Shown here one piece after another: positions 1-7,184 of a stretch of 45,083 bases of DNA. The notes beneath the pieces were generated by a model. The model did not search any database. It saw only the letters and a list, made by a program, of their open reading frames with translations, and was not told the origin of the DNA. The first letter of the stretch is position 1. Every line of letters begins with the position of its first letter. Origin of the DNA: an uncultured Candidatus Poseidoniales archaeon (GTDB lineage: Archaea > Thermoplasmatota > Poseidoniia > Poseidoniales > Poseidoniaceae); the NCBI GenBank assembly GCA_905182635.1, contig CAJJCM010000008.1, positions 1 to 45,083 of the forward strand, given 5' to 3'. The position numbers were made by a program, and so were the translations under genes.

Positions 1-263
1 CCGGGTAAAGAGGGGCCCCATACCAATCCGATATCTTTCTTGGCTGAATGTTGTTGTATGTCATCATAGTCTACATGGAAAGGCATCGGGAAAAGTGCAA
101 AAGTAAACATCAAAACCGCTATACCGAGCCATAAAAAAACATTCCACCGGGACTTTTTCAATTCCTCTTGACGTTGGTCCAAAGTAAGGGTTTCCTCCTC
201 TTCATCTTGGTCGGCATCAGTAGGAATTTCTTCATCGGTAGCCACTACACCTTCTTCGGTCAT
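1..263 (-). CDS. Membrane protein, N-terminal part (cut by left edge)
   Basis: Reading the minus strand from the ATG at 263 gives an open frame of 87 codons that runs off the left edge without a stop. The first 40 or so residues are very acidic (runs of Glu and Asp) and end in a basic KKSR patch. A hydrophobic segment of about 18 residues follows (WNVFLWLGIAVLMFTFALF), so this looks like a single-pass or N-terminal membrane anchor with an acidic cytoplasmic head. The frame is divergent from the RimK-like gene, and only 42 bases separate the two start codons. Its presence argues against starting the RimK-like gene upstream at 168, because that would overlap this coding region. The family is not recognised and the rest of the gene lies outside the window. 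Confidence 0.6.
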   Translation of the reverse strand, partial: MTEEGVVATDEEIPTDADQDEEEETLTLDQRQEELKKSRWNVFLWLGIAVLMFTFALFPMPFHVDYDDIQQHSAKKDIGLVWGPSLP

Positions 264-274
264 GTTTACCCCGA

Positions 275-280
275 TTTAAA
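275..280 (+). promoter_or_regulatory. Possible TATA element for the RimK-like gene
   Basis: A TTTAAA core lies in the 42-base divergent gap. Counting about 26 bases from its centre places a start site near 304, just in front of the ATG at 306, which would give a nearly leaderless transcript. Read on the other strand it would initiate inside the divergent gene, so the plus-strand use is more likely. This is an inference from spacing only. Confidence 0.35.
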
Positions 281-305
281 GCGAGCACTTGAAAGGCGCG
301 ACGGA

Positions 306-1559
306 ATGACGGCAAGTATGGAGGAGTATAGCGTGAATCACGAAGGGGGAGCGTCGCATGGCGTTGACCTTCGAATTGCTATCCTTTCGAGAGGGCCTCG
401 GCTTTACAGCACCAGAAGATTGGTTGAAGAGGCGAAAAAGCGTGGACTGGACCCTTATGTGGCAGACCCAATGAAGTTCTCCTTATTCGTTGCTGATGGC
501 CGAATTGATATACTTCACAATGGCGAGTTGTTCAATTATGATGCTGTTATTCCTCGTATTGGTCATTCGATCACCAAACACGGTGTTGCGGTACTCCGCC
601 ATTTAGAACAATTAGGAATTTGGACTGCGAACACAGGAGCGGGTATTCTCAAAAGTCGCGATAAACTCCACGCATCTCAGATTCTTGCTCGAAACAGAAT
701 TCCTGTACCCCGCACAACCTATGTCCGAGATATCATTGATGTTGAGACCGCGGTTGATTTTGTCGGTGGCCTACCCGTAGTCATCAAAGTCACGCAAGGA
801 ACACAGGGACAGGGTGTGTTTTTGCGCCACACTATTCGAGAAGCTCGCAATCTCGTCCAAGGGCTGCTGCTCACTGGTCGCTCAATCTTGATTCAAGAGT
901 ACATTGCGGAATCCCACGGCAAAGATATCCGTGCCTTGGTGGTTGGAGACCGCGTCGTTGCAAGCATGAGACGCCGGGCCCGCGGAAGAGAGTTTCGGAG
1001 CAACTATCATCTCAATGGAACGGTTGAAAACGTAGATTTGTCAAAAGAATTTGAAGAGGTTGCTTGCCGAGCAGCCCGTGTTCTCGGCCTGCATATTGCT
1101 GGTGTTGATTTACTTGAGTCAAAGAATGGACCCTTGGTTCTTGAAGTGAATTCATCCCCGGGTCTCGAAGGTCTCGAGAAAGCCAGTGGCGTCAATGTCG
1201 CTGGAGAAATCATTGATTATGTTACAAGTGAAACTGCTTTTGCAGAAGTCGATCTCGACCAATTACTCAGAACTGTACCTGGCGCAGGAGTACTTTCACT
1301 TCAAATTCGTAATCACCCGGCATTGGTGGGCCAACAGCTTGCTAGTTTATTCAAATCAAATGCCGACATCCCTGTTTTTGCGCTTTCTCGCGACAACAGT
1401 TTGATGTGGAATCCTTCTGATGAACTTCAATTACGATACGAGGACGTGCTGATTTGTTATGGGGAGCTCACAGAACTGAGGTCCTCCCTTCGTCAAGCAA
1501 TGCTCGATGTGCCACGAAAAGCCTTTGATGTCCCCTCATCCGAAGAGACAAATGCTTGA
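306..1559 (+). CDS. RimK-like ATP-grasp ligase with RCK_C-like C-terminal domain
   Basis: The protein resembles RimK/LysX alpha-L-glutamate ligases, ATP-grasp enzymes that add amino acids to a carboxylate of a protein or small-molecule acceptor. The N-terminal domain starts with LRIAILSRGP. The ATP-grasp core follows, with TANTGAGILKSRDKL, the VIKVTQGTQGQGV nucleotide loop, IQEYI and the metal-binding LEVNSSPGLEG near the end of the core. About 85 further residues have the pattern of a TrkA/RCK C-terminal ligand-binding domain (HPALVGQQL ... PVFALSRD ... EDVLICYG), which is not usual for RimK. ATG 306 is chosen because the divergent gene starts at 263. GTG 333, with GGAGGAG about seven bases ahead, is a good alternative. 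The acceptor substrate cannot be told from sequence. Confidence 0.8.
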   Translation: MTASMEEYSVNHEGGASHGVDLRIAILSRGPRLYSTRRLVEEAKKRGLDPYVADPMKFSLFVADGRIDILHNGELFNYDAVIPRIGHSITKHGVAVLRHLEQLGIWTANTGAGILKSRDKLHASQILARNRIPVPRTTYVRDIIDVETAVDFVGGLPVVIKVTQGTQGQGVFLRHTIREARNLVQGLLLTGRSILIQEYIAESHGKDIRALVVGDRVVASMRRRARGREFRSNYHLNGTVENVDLSKEFEEVACRAARVLGLHIAGVDLLESKNGPLVLEVNSSPGLEGLEKASGVNVAGEIIDYVTSETAFAEVDLDQLLRTVPGAGVLSLQIRNHPALVGQQLASLFKSNADIPVFALSRDNSLMWNPSDELQLRYEDVLICYGELTELRSSLRQAMLDVPRKAFDVPSSEETNA

Positions 1560-1672
1560 CTCGGCGTTGGACCCGAGGGTGCGTTCTCGATTCCTGTTCC
1601 ATGTGAACGCGCGGTGGTTTGATATGGGAGTCCGTCTTCTTCTCTTCTGCTCTACGGAGCACGGGATGCACC

Positions 1673-1687
1673 CCCGCCTTAGGCGGG
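1673..1687. repeat. Short perfect inverted repeat upstream of the recombinase
   Basis: CCCGCCTTAGGCGGG forms seven-base arms around one central base. It sits in the 140-base gap after the RimK-like gene and about 15 bases ahead of the recombinase start codon. As RNA it would make a tight GC hairpin just 5' of the GGTGA ribosome-binding site of that gene. It could be a terminator-like structure, a translational control hairpin or an operator. It is too short to match a typical 28-base dif site. Confidence 0.45.
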
Positions 1688-1702
1688 AGGCGGTGAACGC
1701 CA

Positions 1703-2800
1703 ATGAATACGCGGAGAGGAGAGGAGCGAAATCGCAAGGCTATGAGGCCGAGCCAACTACGGCTCAATGATACCTCAGTTGTGCTTCCGCCACGCCTTAT
1801 TCACATGCAAAATCTGCCCTGGTTGGCCTGTTATATGCAGACATTGAAGGCTGAAAATAAATCACTGAATACTCAAAAGTCCTACGCCAGTGGATTACGC
1901 GCTTTAATTGAAACTACCCTTTCTGGGGAGAATGTTCTGAGTGAATCTGATTATCAAGCAATGACTGTGTACGAATTGGCTGAACGAATGGAACCGCTCA
2001 ATGGACGGATGGACCGGTGGACACATGGATTATCTGAGTTACGCCCAACCACCTACAATGCGCGTCTGGCTGCTGCTCGACACCTACTCAAATGGCTCGG
2101 GCATCGCTGGCCCGACCATCTGGTTCGTGCACGAACTGGAAAGCGCCTTCCTCGTACTTTGAACCGAAGAGAAATGTCGATGGTTTTGGATGCTTCTGCA
2201 AAAAGTGAAAATCCCGTCGCCTCAATTGTCGTTACAATGATGCTTGACACCGGTTTACGTGTCAGTGAAGTGTGTAATCTTGACCAGAATGATATCGACC
2301 TCGAAGATGGGTCTGCTCGAGTCTACGGCGGCAAAGGAGACAAAGACCGTCTGGTACTCTTCACTCGCCGAACCCTTGAACGTATTCATGCATGGATCCC
2401 GATTCGAGATGCTCGAGTTCGTGATGATGATTTCGCATTTCTCTTGAATTCTGCAGGGCGGCGCCTACAACCTCGTGGCGTTCAGCGATTGATGGATTCA
2501 CTCGCAGGAGATGCGGGACTTCCGAAGGGAAAATTGACGCCGCATGTATTACGTCATAATTTCGCCACTGGTTTATTGGAACGTGGGGCTGATTTAGTCA
2601 CCATTCAACGCTTACTCGGCCATTCCAGTATTGCGACGACTCGGGTTTATCTTGAAATTTCTGACCAAACATTACGTGAAGTCTATCATCGAGCTCAGGC
2701 CACTCGGGAAACGATTGAGGCGGCGGCGGCAGCAAGAACCGCCGATGAAGATGAACTCGTCGAAACCACACCGTCGACCAGTTCGATTGGTATTGATTGA
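1703..2800 (+). CDS. xerA: Tyrosine recombinase, XerA/XerC-like
   Basis: This is a site-specific tyrosine recombinase. In archaea XerA resolves chromosome dimers at a dif site. The N-terminal SAM-like DNA-binding domain is at about residues 35-140. The catalytic domain carries all expected residues: Arg in LDTGLRVSEV, Lys in YGGKGDKDR, the H-x-x-R pair in HVLRHNFATG, His in LLGHSSIATT and the nucleophilic Tyr in TRVYLEI. The C-terminus ends in an acidic and Ser/Thr-rich tail of about 30 residues. At 365 residues it is longer than the usual 280-300, partly because of a basic 34-residue N-terminal extension. GGTGA six bases before ATG 1703 supports this start, but ATG 1742 or 1805 could be used. 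No integrase-type att duplication or phage gene is seen nearby, so a housekeeping role is favoured. Confidence 0.88.
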   Translation: MNTRRGEERNRKAMRPSQLRLNDTSVVLPPRLIHMQNLPWLACYMQTLKAENKSLNTQKSYASGLRALIETTLSGENVLSESDYQAMTVYELAERMEPLNGRMDRWTHGLSELRPTTYNARLAAARHLLKWLGHRWPDHLVRARTGKRLPRTLNRREMSMVLDASAKSENPVASIVVTMMLDTGLRVSEVCNLDQNDIDLEDGSARVYGGKGDKDRLVLFTRRTLERIHAWIPIRDARVRDDDFAFLLNSAGRRLQPRGVQRLMDSLAGDAGLPKGKLTPHVLRHNFATGLLERGADLVTIQRLLGHSSIATTRVYLEISDQTLREVYHRAQATRETIEAAAAARTADEDELVETTPSTSSIGID

Positions 2801-2801
2801 A

Positions 2802-2984
2802 TCAGGTACGTTTTTGTTTTTGCTTTTTGATGGAGGCGGGGCCTGCCCATTCTCGGTGTGGTGTGATCTCTTGCCCACTGTGGCCTTCTATCGGACAAAA
2901 TTTACCTGAACGGCAGCGTGAACACTTTTCTTTTGACGGCATTTCGACGGTTTTTCTCAACTTGCCGTATTTCCGTCGCGGCAT
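2802..2984 (-). CDS. Possible small Cys-containing protein (doubtful)
   Basis: A 60-codon minus-strand frame begins 57 bases downstream of the HhH protein gene on the same strand. It carries a zinc-ribbon-like cluster (C-x2-C-x5-C in EKCSRCRSGKFCP) and a basic N-terminus. Codon choice resembles neighbouring genes. Against it, no ribosome-binding site is seen ahead of the ATG, only three cysteines are present, and the KKQKQKR tail is simply the antisense of the T-rich terminator. An overlapping plus-strand frame (2830-3039) is equally open. The region 2801-3041 may therefore be non-coding apart from the terminator. Confidence 0.3.
   Translation of the reverse strand: MPRRKYGKLRKTVEMPSKEKCSRCRSGKFCPIEGHSGQEITPHREWAGPASIKKQKQKRT
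2809..2829 (+). terminator. T-rich terminator after the recombinase gene
   Basis: Three runs of five T separated by single G or C bases begin nine bases after the recombinase stop codon. Archaeal RNA polymerase terminates on such oligo-U tracts without needing a hairpin. On the opposite strand the same tract encodes the Lys/Gln-rich tail of the doubtful small frame at 2802-2984. Confidence 0.6.
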
Positions 2985-3041
2985 GGAAGGTTGTGTGTCA
3001 CGACGGTATTCAATGCTAACGCATCATTCAGTGAAATGATT

Positions 3042-3581
3042 TCACTTTTTATTGAACCACGGCATATCGGTCACATTGCGCGGCACGCGCAGCGTAGAAC
3101 CTTTCCTTCCGTCAGAAGATTTGGAAGGCTTGACCGCTTTCTTGGTCTTTGCAAGAGTTGATTTCTTGACATCGCCGGCTTTCTTAGAAACTTTCTTTGC
3201 TGCTGCTTTGGTTTTTGAAGTTGCTTTCTTAGCCGCCGTCTTGGTTTTTGACGCCGCTGTTTTAGCGGCTGAAGATGATTTCTTAGCAGTCGACTTTGTT
3301 GCTGTCTTTGCTTTTGAAGCGACTTTTTTAACGGTGACAGAGGCTTTGTCTGCAACCTTGGCAGCAGCACCTACTTTCTTTGCAACCGCAGCACTAAGGC
3401 CTGCATCTTGGAGTTTTTTAGAACCTGCAGAAGCAACCTTTGAGACCGTGTCGATTTTTGCGCTGATCAGTTTTTTTGCCGTAACTGCCCCGATTCCAGG
3501 AAGTGCAGTTAACGTGTCGATTTTTGAATTCCCCTTTGCGGTCATTGGCTCACCAATCACTCCATGATGGGCGCGACTCAT
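3042..3581 (-). CDS. Helix-hairpin-helix protein with histone-H1-like Lys/Ala tail
   Basis: The N-terminal domain has a helix-hairpin-helix signature (IDTLTALPGIGAVTAKKL) followed by a second HhH-like helix pair, a fold that binds DNA without sequence specificity. The middle 100 residues are almost entirely Ala, Lys, Ser and Thr in AAKK/SKTKT repeats, closely resembling the tails of eukaryotic histone H1 and bacterial Hc1/AlgP-type proteins. The last 18 residues return to normal composition and end in NVTDMPWFNKK. The likely role is DNA compaction or nucleoid architecture. ATG 3581 is used here. ATG 3545 has a GGTGAG ahead and would remove 12 residues, and TTG 3584 is also open. The gene is divergent from 3607, with a very small gap. 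Function is inferred from composition and the HhH motif. Confidence 0.75.
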   Translation of the reverse strand: MSRAHHGVIGEPMTAKGNSKIDTLTALPGIGAVTAKKLISAKIDTVSKVASAGSKKLQDAGLSAAVAKKVGAAAKVADKASVTVKKVASKAKTATKSTAKKSSSAAKTAASKTKTAAKKATSKTKAAAKKVSKKAGDVKKSTLAKTKKAVKPSKSSDGRKGSTLRVPRNVTDMPWFNKK

Positions 3582-3606
3582 CAATTCTTCTCTTCACCCG
3601 TTTGGA

Positions 3607-4515
3607 ATGAAGCGTTGGATTGATGGTGTTTGGACGAACCCGCGCACCATGGGCAACCGAGAGTATGGCGAGGGTGTACTTGTAGTCTATGCCCAAGTTG
3701 GTCATGCTAAAGCGAATCATCGAGTTGAAAACGACACCGGTTTTTTGAGACCGAAATCATTCAGTTTGCCAAGTAAAGTGGTCTATCTCGGAGATGTTGC
3801 CACTCATGCTCTGGCCTATCTTGAACACCCAGAAACACCTCACTTTTCTGAACCGCCGCAATTCAATGAACAAAGGTGGACCTTTCAAACTCAAAGCGGA
3901 GGCCTGGGGTTGACCATCTCCTCTGAGTCATATTGGGGTTTTGGCTTATTCAATTCAGGCTACCTCAACCGTATCGTGCTCAAAGGCTCGCCTCAATCAT
4001 ACGCCCGATTACTGTTCGACCTTTCTGCATCGCTTGGGCACCGGCCATGGGAGTTCATCCACTCATCATCTGCGCGAAAATATCTCTCAAAGCAGGATGG
4101 GGATGTATCTCTCGAATCGAATGAAAAGGCTTGGAAGAGGGCTTTTGAAACAGCACGGTCGATCTTTGATGAACAACTGTTCATGGTTGGAGAACAAGGA
4201 AAGGCGGTTCAGAAGCGAATAAAAAATACCCCCGATTCGAACGATTGGACGGCTAAGAAAGCTGAGGTGGCCATCAAACATGCCGATTATGATTTAGAGG
4301 TGGCCAGGGGCGCTCTTGCGGACGGAAACGCTCCCGGTTTCGAACGCGCTGTTGCAAGGGCTGAAGCCTACTTCATCGAAGCAGACCCTGATGGGAATAT
4401 TGCGTATTCGATGGAGAGTTTGTATGAAATTCCTCAAGGCCAAATACTCAGCCATACCACAATCGATGAAGGGGTTTCCTTTGTTGATTTAACCTCAAAT
4501 GATGAAGAAGAGTAG
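3607..4515 (+). CDS. Uncharacterised protein, 302 aa
   Basis: A well-formed gene without a family I recognise. No signal peptide or membrane segment is visible. The first half is rich in aromatic residues and Gly, with segments such as ESYWGFGLFNSGYLN, suggestive of a beta-rich domain. The second half (about residues 165-260) is helical and charged, with regular Lys/Glu spacing (KAWKRAFETARSIFDEQL) consistent with a helical bundle. It ends in an acidic DEEE tail. It starts 25 bases from the divergent HhH gene. Because no ribosome-binding site precedes ATG 3607, it may be translated from a leaderless message. The Sec61-beta gene follows 56 bases later on the same strand. Confidence 0.7.
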   Translation: MKRWIDGVWTNPRTMGNREYGEGVLVVYAQVGHAKANHRVENDTGFLRPKSFSLPSKVVYLGDVATHALAYLEHPETPHFSEPPQFNEQRWTFQTQSGGLGLTISSESYWGFGLFNSGYLNRIVLKGSPQSYARLLFDLSASLGHRPWEFIHSSSARKYLSKQDGDVSLESNEKAWKRAFETARSIFDEQLFMVGEQGKAVQKRIKNTPDSNDWTAKKAEVAIKHADYDLEVARGALADGNAPGFERAVARAEAYFIEADPDGNIAYSMESLYEIPQGQILSHTTIDEGVSFVDLTSNDEEE

Positions 4516-4571
4516 TTTTCTTGGCCGCGTCGCGTTGATAAAGGAGTGGCAACTCGCACAGATTGGTCCAC

Positions 4572-4763
4572 ATGGCTTCAAAGAAGAAATCCGACGGTAG
4601 CGGTATTCAACAGGCTGCAGGTCTTATTCGATATTTCGATGAAGAATCAGAAGATGCTTGGAAGATTACTCCGTTCCAAGTTTATGCAGCATGTATCGGA
4701 ATTGGAAGCTTCTTCTACCTTGTCAATCAAGGCGTCGTTTCATGGATTATGGGCCTGTTCTGA
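4572..4763 (+). CDS. secG: Preprotein translocase subunit Sec61-beta
   Basis: This 63-residue protein is the small, non-essential beta subunit of the archaeal SecYE-beta protein-conducting channel. The family pattern is clear: a polar N-terminus rich in Lys and Ser, the GLIRYFDEE signature shared by Sec61-beta proteins (AGLxRYFxEE), the ITPFQV membrane-entry motif, and one C-terminal transmembrane helix at about residues 38-58. Length is normal for the family. ATG 4572 fits the family N-terminus better than the in-frame TTG at 4563. The neighbouring convergent gene stops ten bases downstream. Confidence 0.9.
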   Translation: MASKKKSDGSGIQQAAGLIRYFDEESEDAWKITPFQVYAACIGIGSFFYLVNQGVVSWIMGLF

Positions 4764-4772
4764 AACTCTGTT

Positions 4773-5129
4773 TCAAATCGGTTGAATCATAATAATTCGA
4801 TTTTCTTTTTGTGCCATGCATTGTGCAACTTTCATTGCAGTTCGCATATCAGTCGTACCGCCAATCACTTTCTCGCCATTGATATCGTGAAGAATCAGTT
4901 TATGAGTGAGGTTGTAAAGTACGCCTTCTTCAATACGTTCGAAAACCCAATGTTCGTTTTCAATTCGAACCATTGCGGGAATCTCAACCAACGGGCCCAT
5001 TTGTGAACCAATTGTTTGCGTACGGGATTTCAAGCCTTGAAGGTCTCGAACAGGGCTCCAATTCCTTCGACGAATCGGTGCATGCATTCTTTTGTTTTTC
5101 GCAACGCCTTCTCTAAATGCTCTACTCAT
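4773..5129 (-). CDS. Uncharacterised small protein, 118 aa
   Basis: The N-terminal third is basic (MSRAFREGVAKNKRMHAPIRRRNW). The C-terminal two thirds have alternating hydrophobic strands (WVFERI, LYNLTHKLILHDI) and end with a helix and strand. The composition suggests a small soluble alpha/beta protein that may bind nucleic acid through its basic N-terminus, but I do not recognise the family. It is convergent with the Sec61-beta gene and is divergent from gcvH across a 214-base gap holding several small inverted repeats. Confidence 0.6.
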   Translation of the reverse strand: MSRAFREGVAKNKRMHAPIRRRNWSPVRDLQGLKSRTQTIGSQMGPLVEIPAMVRIENEHWVFERIEEGVLYNLTHKLILHDINGEKVIGGTTDMRTAMKVAQCMAQKENRIIMIQPI

Positions 5130-5145
5130 GAGGGTCCCATCCCTT

Positions 5146-5206
5146 GAAGTCGTTCGACTTCGTTCTGAAGCGGACTTCGTCTGCTAATAAGAACCGCGAC
5201 GCGTTC
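5146..5206. repeat. Cluster of small inverted repeats upstream of gcvH
   Basis: Three inverted repeats follow each other. Positions 5146-5161 have seven-base arms GAAGTCG/CGACTTC around TT. Positions 5169-5185 have seven-base arms AGCGGAC/GTCTGCT with one G-T pair. Positions 5191-5206 have GAAC/GTTC ends around a GC-rich core. They lie in the divergent region between the 118-residue gene and gcvH. They could be operators, or hairpins in a leader or small RNA. Confidence 0.4.
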
Positions 5207-5343
5207 GATGGGAAAAACAGGGTTTTGTTCAACCTCTGGTTGTACTCAATGGTTTGAAAGTACATCGAAGCGATGAAACAGGAAATGGCTCAAGCGGTGG
5301 CTTCATCAAATACCGACGATTCGACAAATCGGAGACGGACGAT

Positions 5344-5727
5344 ATGAGCGAAATTCCAGAGGGACAATACTACACCAAAGAACACGAATGGTTGCGCGTA
5401 GAAGGGAATGAAATAACCATCGGAATTACCGACCATGCACAACATGCTCTTACTGATATCGTCTACATTGAACTCCCAGGTGAAGGCGAAGTCCTTGCCG
5501 ATATGGAAGAGTTTGCAATTGTCGAGTCTGTGAAATCTGCCTCACCTATTTTTGCCCCGTTTGCTGGAGAAATTACCGCTGTCAATGATGCATTGGAAGA
5601 TGCCCCTGAACTTATGAACTCCGACCCGTATGGCGAGGGGTGGATCGTTCGAATGGTCTTGGAAGACCCGAATGCTGTTTCATCATTAATGGATGCTGCA
5701 GGTTACAAAGCAGAGATTGGCGAGTGA
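5344..5727 (+). CDS. gcvH: Glycine cleavage system H protein
   Basis: GcvH is the lipoyl-carrying shuttle protein of the glycine cleavage complex, moving the aminomethyl group between the P, T and L proteins. The 127-residue product has the full family layout: YYTKEHEWL at the N-terminus, GITDHAQ, IVYIELPG, the lipoyl-lysine hairpin IVESVKSAS, and NSDPYGEGW near the C-terminus. ATG 5344 gives the standard N-terminus (MSEIPEGQYYTKEHEW), with GGAG nine bases upstream. A 30-codon open extension back to 5254 is not needed. The other gcv genes are not in this window. In an organism lacking them, GcvH could serve as a lipoyl relay instead. The stop codon overlaps the start of the RNase HI gene. Confidence 0.93.
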   Translation: MSEIPEGQYYTKEHEWLRVEGNEITIGITDHAQHALTDIVYIELPGEGEVLADMEEFAIVESVKSASPIFAPFAGEITAVNDALEDAPELMNSDPYGEGWIVRMVLEDPNAVSSLMDAAGYKAEIGE

Positions 5728-6269
5728 AGAGGGTGACTGAGCACAGATGGAGCCTCTACGTAGATGGCTCCTGTCTTGGAAACCAGAACGTCGATGAAAA
5801 TACCCCCGCCGCGTGGGCGGTTGTGATCGTTACAGGGGATACAGGTTTAGGAAAGAGAAGTGGTGAACTCCACGAAGAATTTGCTGATATCGTCGTGACC
5901 GATAATGGTGGTGAACATTTCATTGGAGCCGAAGTTGGCTCAAACAACACTGCTGAACTCTCAGCGTTTGCTGGTGCACTGCGGTGGCTCTTAGTCGAAG
6001 GTGGAAGTGATGCTGCAGTTATCCGGGCAGATTCTCAATATGCCGGAAATCTTGCATCCGGTGTATGGAAGGCCAAATCCAACCGAGAACTGGTTGCTCA
6101 TGTTCAATCTCTCTGGGACACAGTTTCTGAACTTCGAAACCTTACTTGGGAGCATGTCAAAGCCCATCGCGGTTACCGTTGGAATGAGCGCGCTGACCAT
6201 TTGGCTCTTCGTAAAGCGCAAGGAGAACCTCCTGTGCCACTGACGTTTTGGAAACCTGGTCAACGTTAA
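5724..6269 (+). CDS. rnhA: Ribonuclease HI
   Basis: RNase HI cleaves the RNA strand of RNA-DNA hybrids, acting on R-loops and primers. The four catalytic acidic residues are all visible: Asp in SLYVDGSC, Glu in NNTAELSAF, Asp in IRADSQYA and Asp in NERADHLA. The WEHVKAHRGYRWNERAD stretch near the C-terminus is typical. The chosen start is GTG 5724, which overlaps the gcvH stop (GTGA) and gives 181 residues, slightly longer than the usual 150-160. A loop of about 20 extra residues lies between the first two acidic residues. The 4-base overlap suggests translational coupling with gcvH. The gene ends four bases into the convergent GalU-like gene. Confidence 0.9.
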   Translation: MKRVTEHRWSLYVDGSCLGNQNVDENTPAAWAVVIVTGDTGLGKRSGELHEEFADIVVTDNGGEHFIGAEVGSNNTAELSAFAGALRWLLVEGGSDAAVIRADSQYAGNLASGVWKAKSNRELVAHVQSLWDTVSELRNLTWEHVKAHRGYRWNERADHLALRKAQGEPPVPLTFWKPGQR

Positions 6270-7132
6270 TCTTGGTCAAGCCGTTCGATAAGCCAGGCCC
6301 TGAATGAAGCTGAGAGGTCATTACGACGTAATGCATGGTCAACCTGCGCTTGGAGCCAAGGCAAGGGTTTACCAGAGTCATACCATTGGAAATTTGTCAG
6401 TTCGACCCCGAGTAGACCGTCGTTTTCCATCCAATGTTGCTGAATGACAATCGATTGAAGTTCTCCATGCGTTGCTACATCGTATTTTTGCAACAAACTT
6501 TTGGTATCGGAGGTAAACAAATAACGCCCACAGAGTACAAGATTTGATGGGGCGTTTCCCGGTGCTGGTTTTTCACAAATTTCAAGAATCCTTTCCCCTT
6601 CCTGGCGAACCACGCCATAATTGGATACTTCATCGGGTTGTACCGCCAATAAGCCAACACAAGGGAGGCCGTTTTTCTCAAAATTTTCAACTAATTTCAT
6701 ACTTGCATTCGAAGGTGAAAAATTGTTTGGTGAGGTATGTTGGTCAAGTAAAATATTATCACCAAGTAAGACTAAAAAAGGCCCATCGATATCATCTAAA
6801 GCGCATTCGATCGCATTTCCTAAGCCAAGAGGTTCATGCTGAATATGGACAAAGACCTCTACATCGGCAAACGGCGAAAGGAGTTGTGGGTCAAGGTCTG
6901 GGCGTTTATTTTGAAGCCAAGCATGGTCTCCAAGCAACGCCTTCATGTCTTTTCTTGGTGATGAAATAATGTGGAGGCGTTGCGCTCCAGCAGCAACTGC
7001 TTCGCGTGCAAGATGTACGAGTGCCGGTATATCGACGAGTGGAAGCGCCTCTTTTGGCACAGACGCGCTGGTTGGGAGCATTCGAGTACCGAGGCCTCCA
7101 GCAACCAGTAAGGCATCCTGAACTACCGCCAT
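6266..7132 (-). CDS. galU: UTP-glucose-1-phosphate uridylyltransferase-like nucleotidyltransferase
   Basis: A sugar-nucleotidyltransferase of the GalU/RmlA class, making an NDP-sugar from NTP and sugar 1-phosphate, most likely UDP-glucose. The N-terminal signature is LVAGGLGTRMLPTSASVPKE, with the Lys that contacts phosphate. It is followed by LPLVDIPAL, EPLGLGNAIECAL and the metal-binding VLLGDNIL. The YGVV and EKPAPGNAPSN elements of the sugar-binding half follow. The 288-residue length is typical for GalU. ATG 7132 places the glycine-rich loop seven residues from the start, as in the family, so longer frames back to 7231 are not used. It probably supplies surface polysaccharide or protein glycosylation. 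The exact nucleotide and sugar cannot be fixed from sequence. Confidence 0.85.
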   Translation of the reverse strand: MAVVQDALLVAGGLGTRMLPTSASVPKEALPLVDIPALVHLAREAVAAGAQRLHIISSPRKDMKALLGDHAWLQNKRPDLDPQLLSPFADVEVFVHIQHEPLGLGNAIECALDDIDGPFLVLLGDNILLDQHTSPNNFSPSNASMKLVENFEKNGLPCVGLLAVQPDEVSNYGVVRQEGERILEICEKPAPGNAPSNLVLCGRYLFTSDTKSLLQKYDVATHGELQSIVIQQHWMENDGLLGVELTNFQWYDSGKPLPWLQAQVDHALRRNDLSASFRAWLIERLDQD

Positions 7133-7184
7133 GAGACCTGCTGGATGGCGTAGGCTTTCAAGCGTCGCCCTTCTGCCTTGGAAT

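Noticed and set aside
168-305. N-terminal extension of the RimK-like gene
   Set aside because: It would overlap the divergent membrane protein starting at 263, and the added residues do not match the RimK family.
1468-1767. Minus-strand frame across the rimK-xerA gap
   Set aside because: It overlaps two supported genes on the other strand and has an Arg/His-rich composition typical of antisense frames.
1703-2800. Recombinase as part of an integrated element
   Set aside because: No tRNA-associated att repeats, replication or capsid genes lie near it. All catalytic residues and the context fit a chromosomal XerA.
2830-3039. Plus-strand frame with three cysteines after the recombinase
   Set aside because: It follows a T-rich terminator, has no promoter or ribosome-binding site, and reads like the antisense of the slightly more convincing minus frame.
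3052-3567. Hydrophobic plus-strand frame opposite the HhH protein
   Set aside because: The Lys/Ala-rich minus-strand codons produce Phe/Leu/Ala-rich sequence on the other strand. The HhH motif fixes the minus strand as coding.
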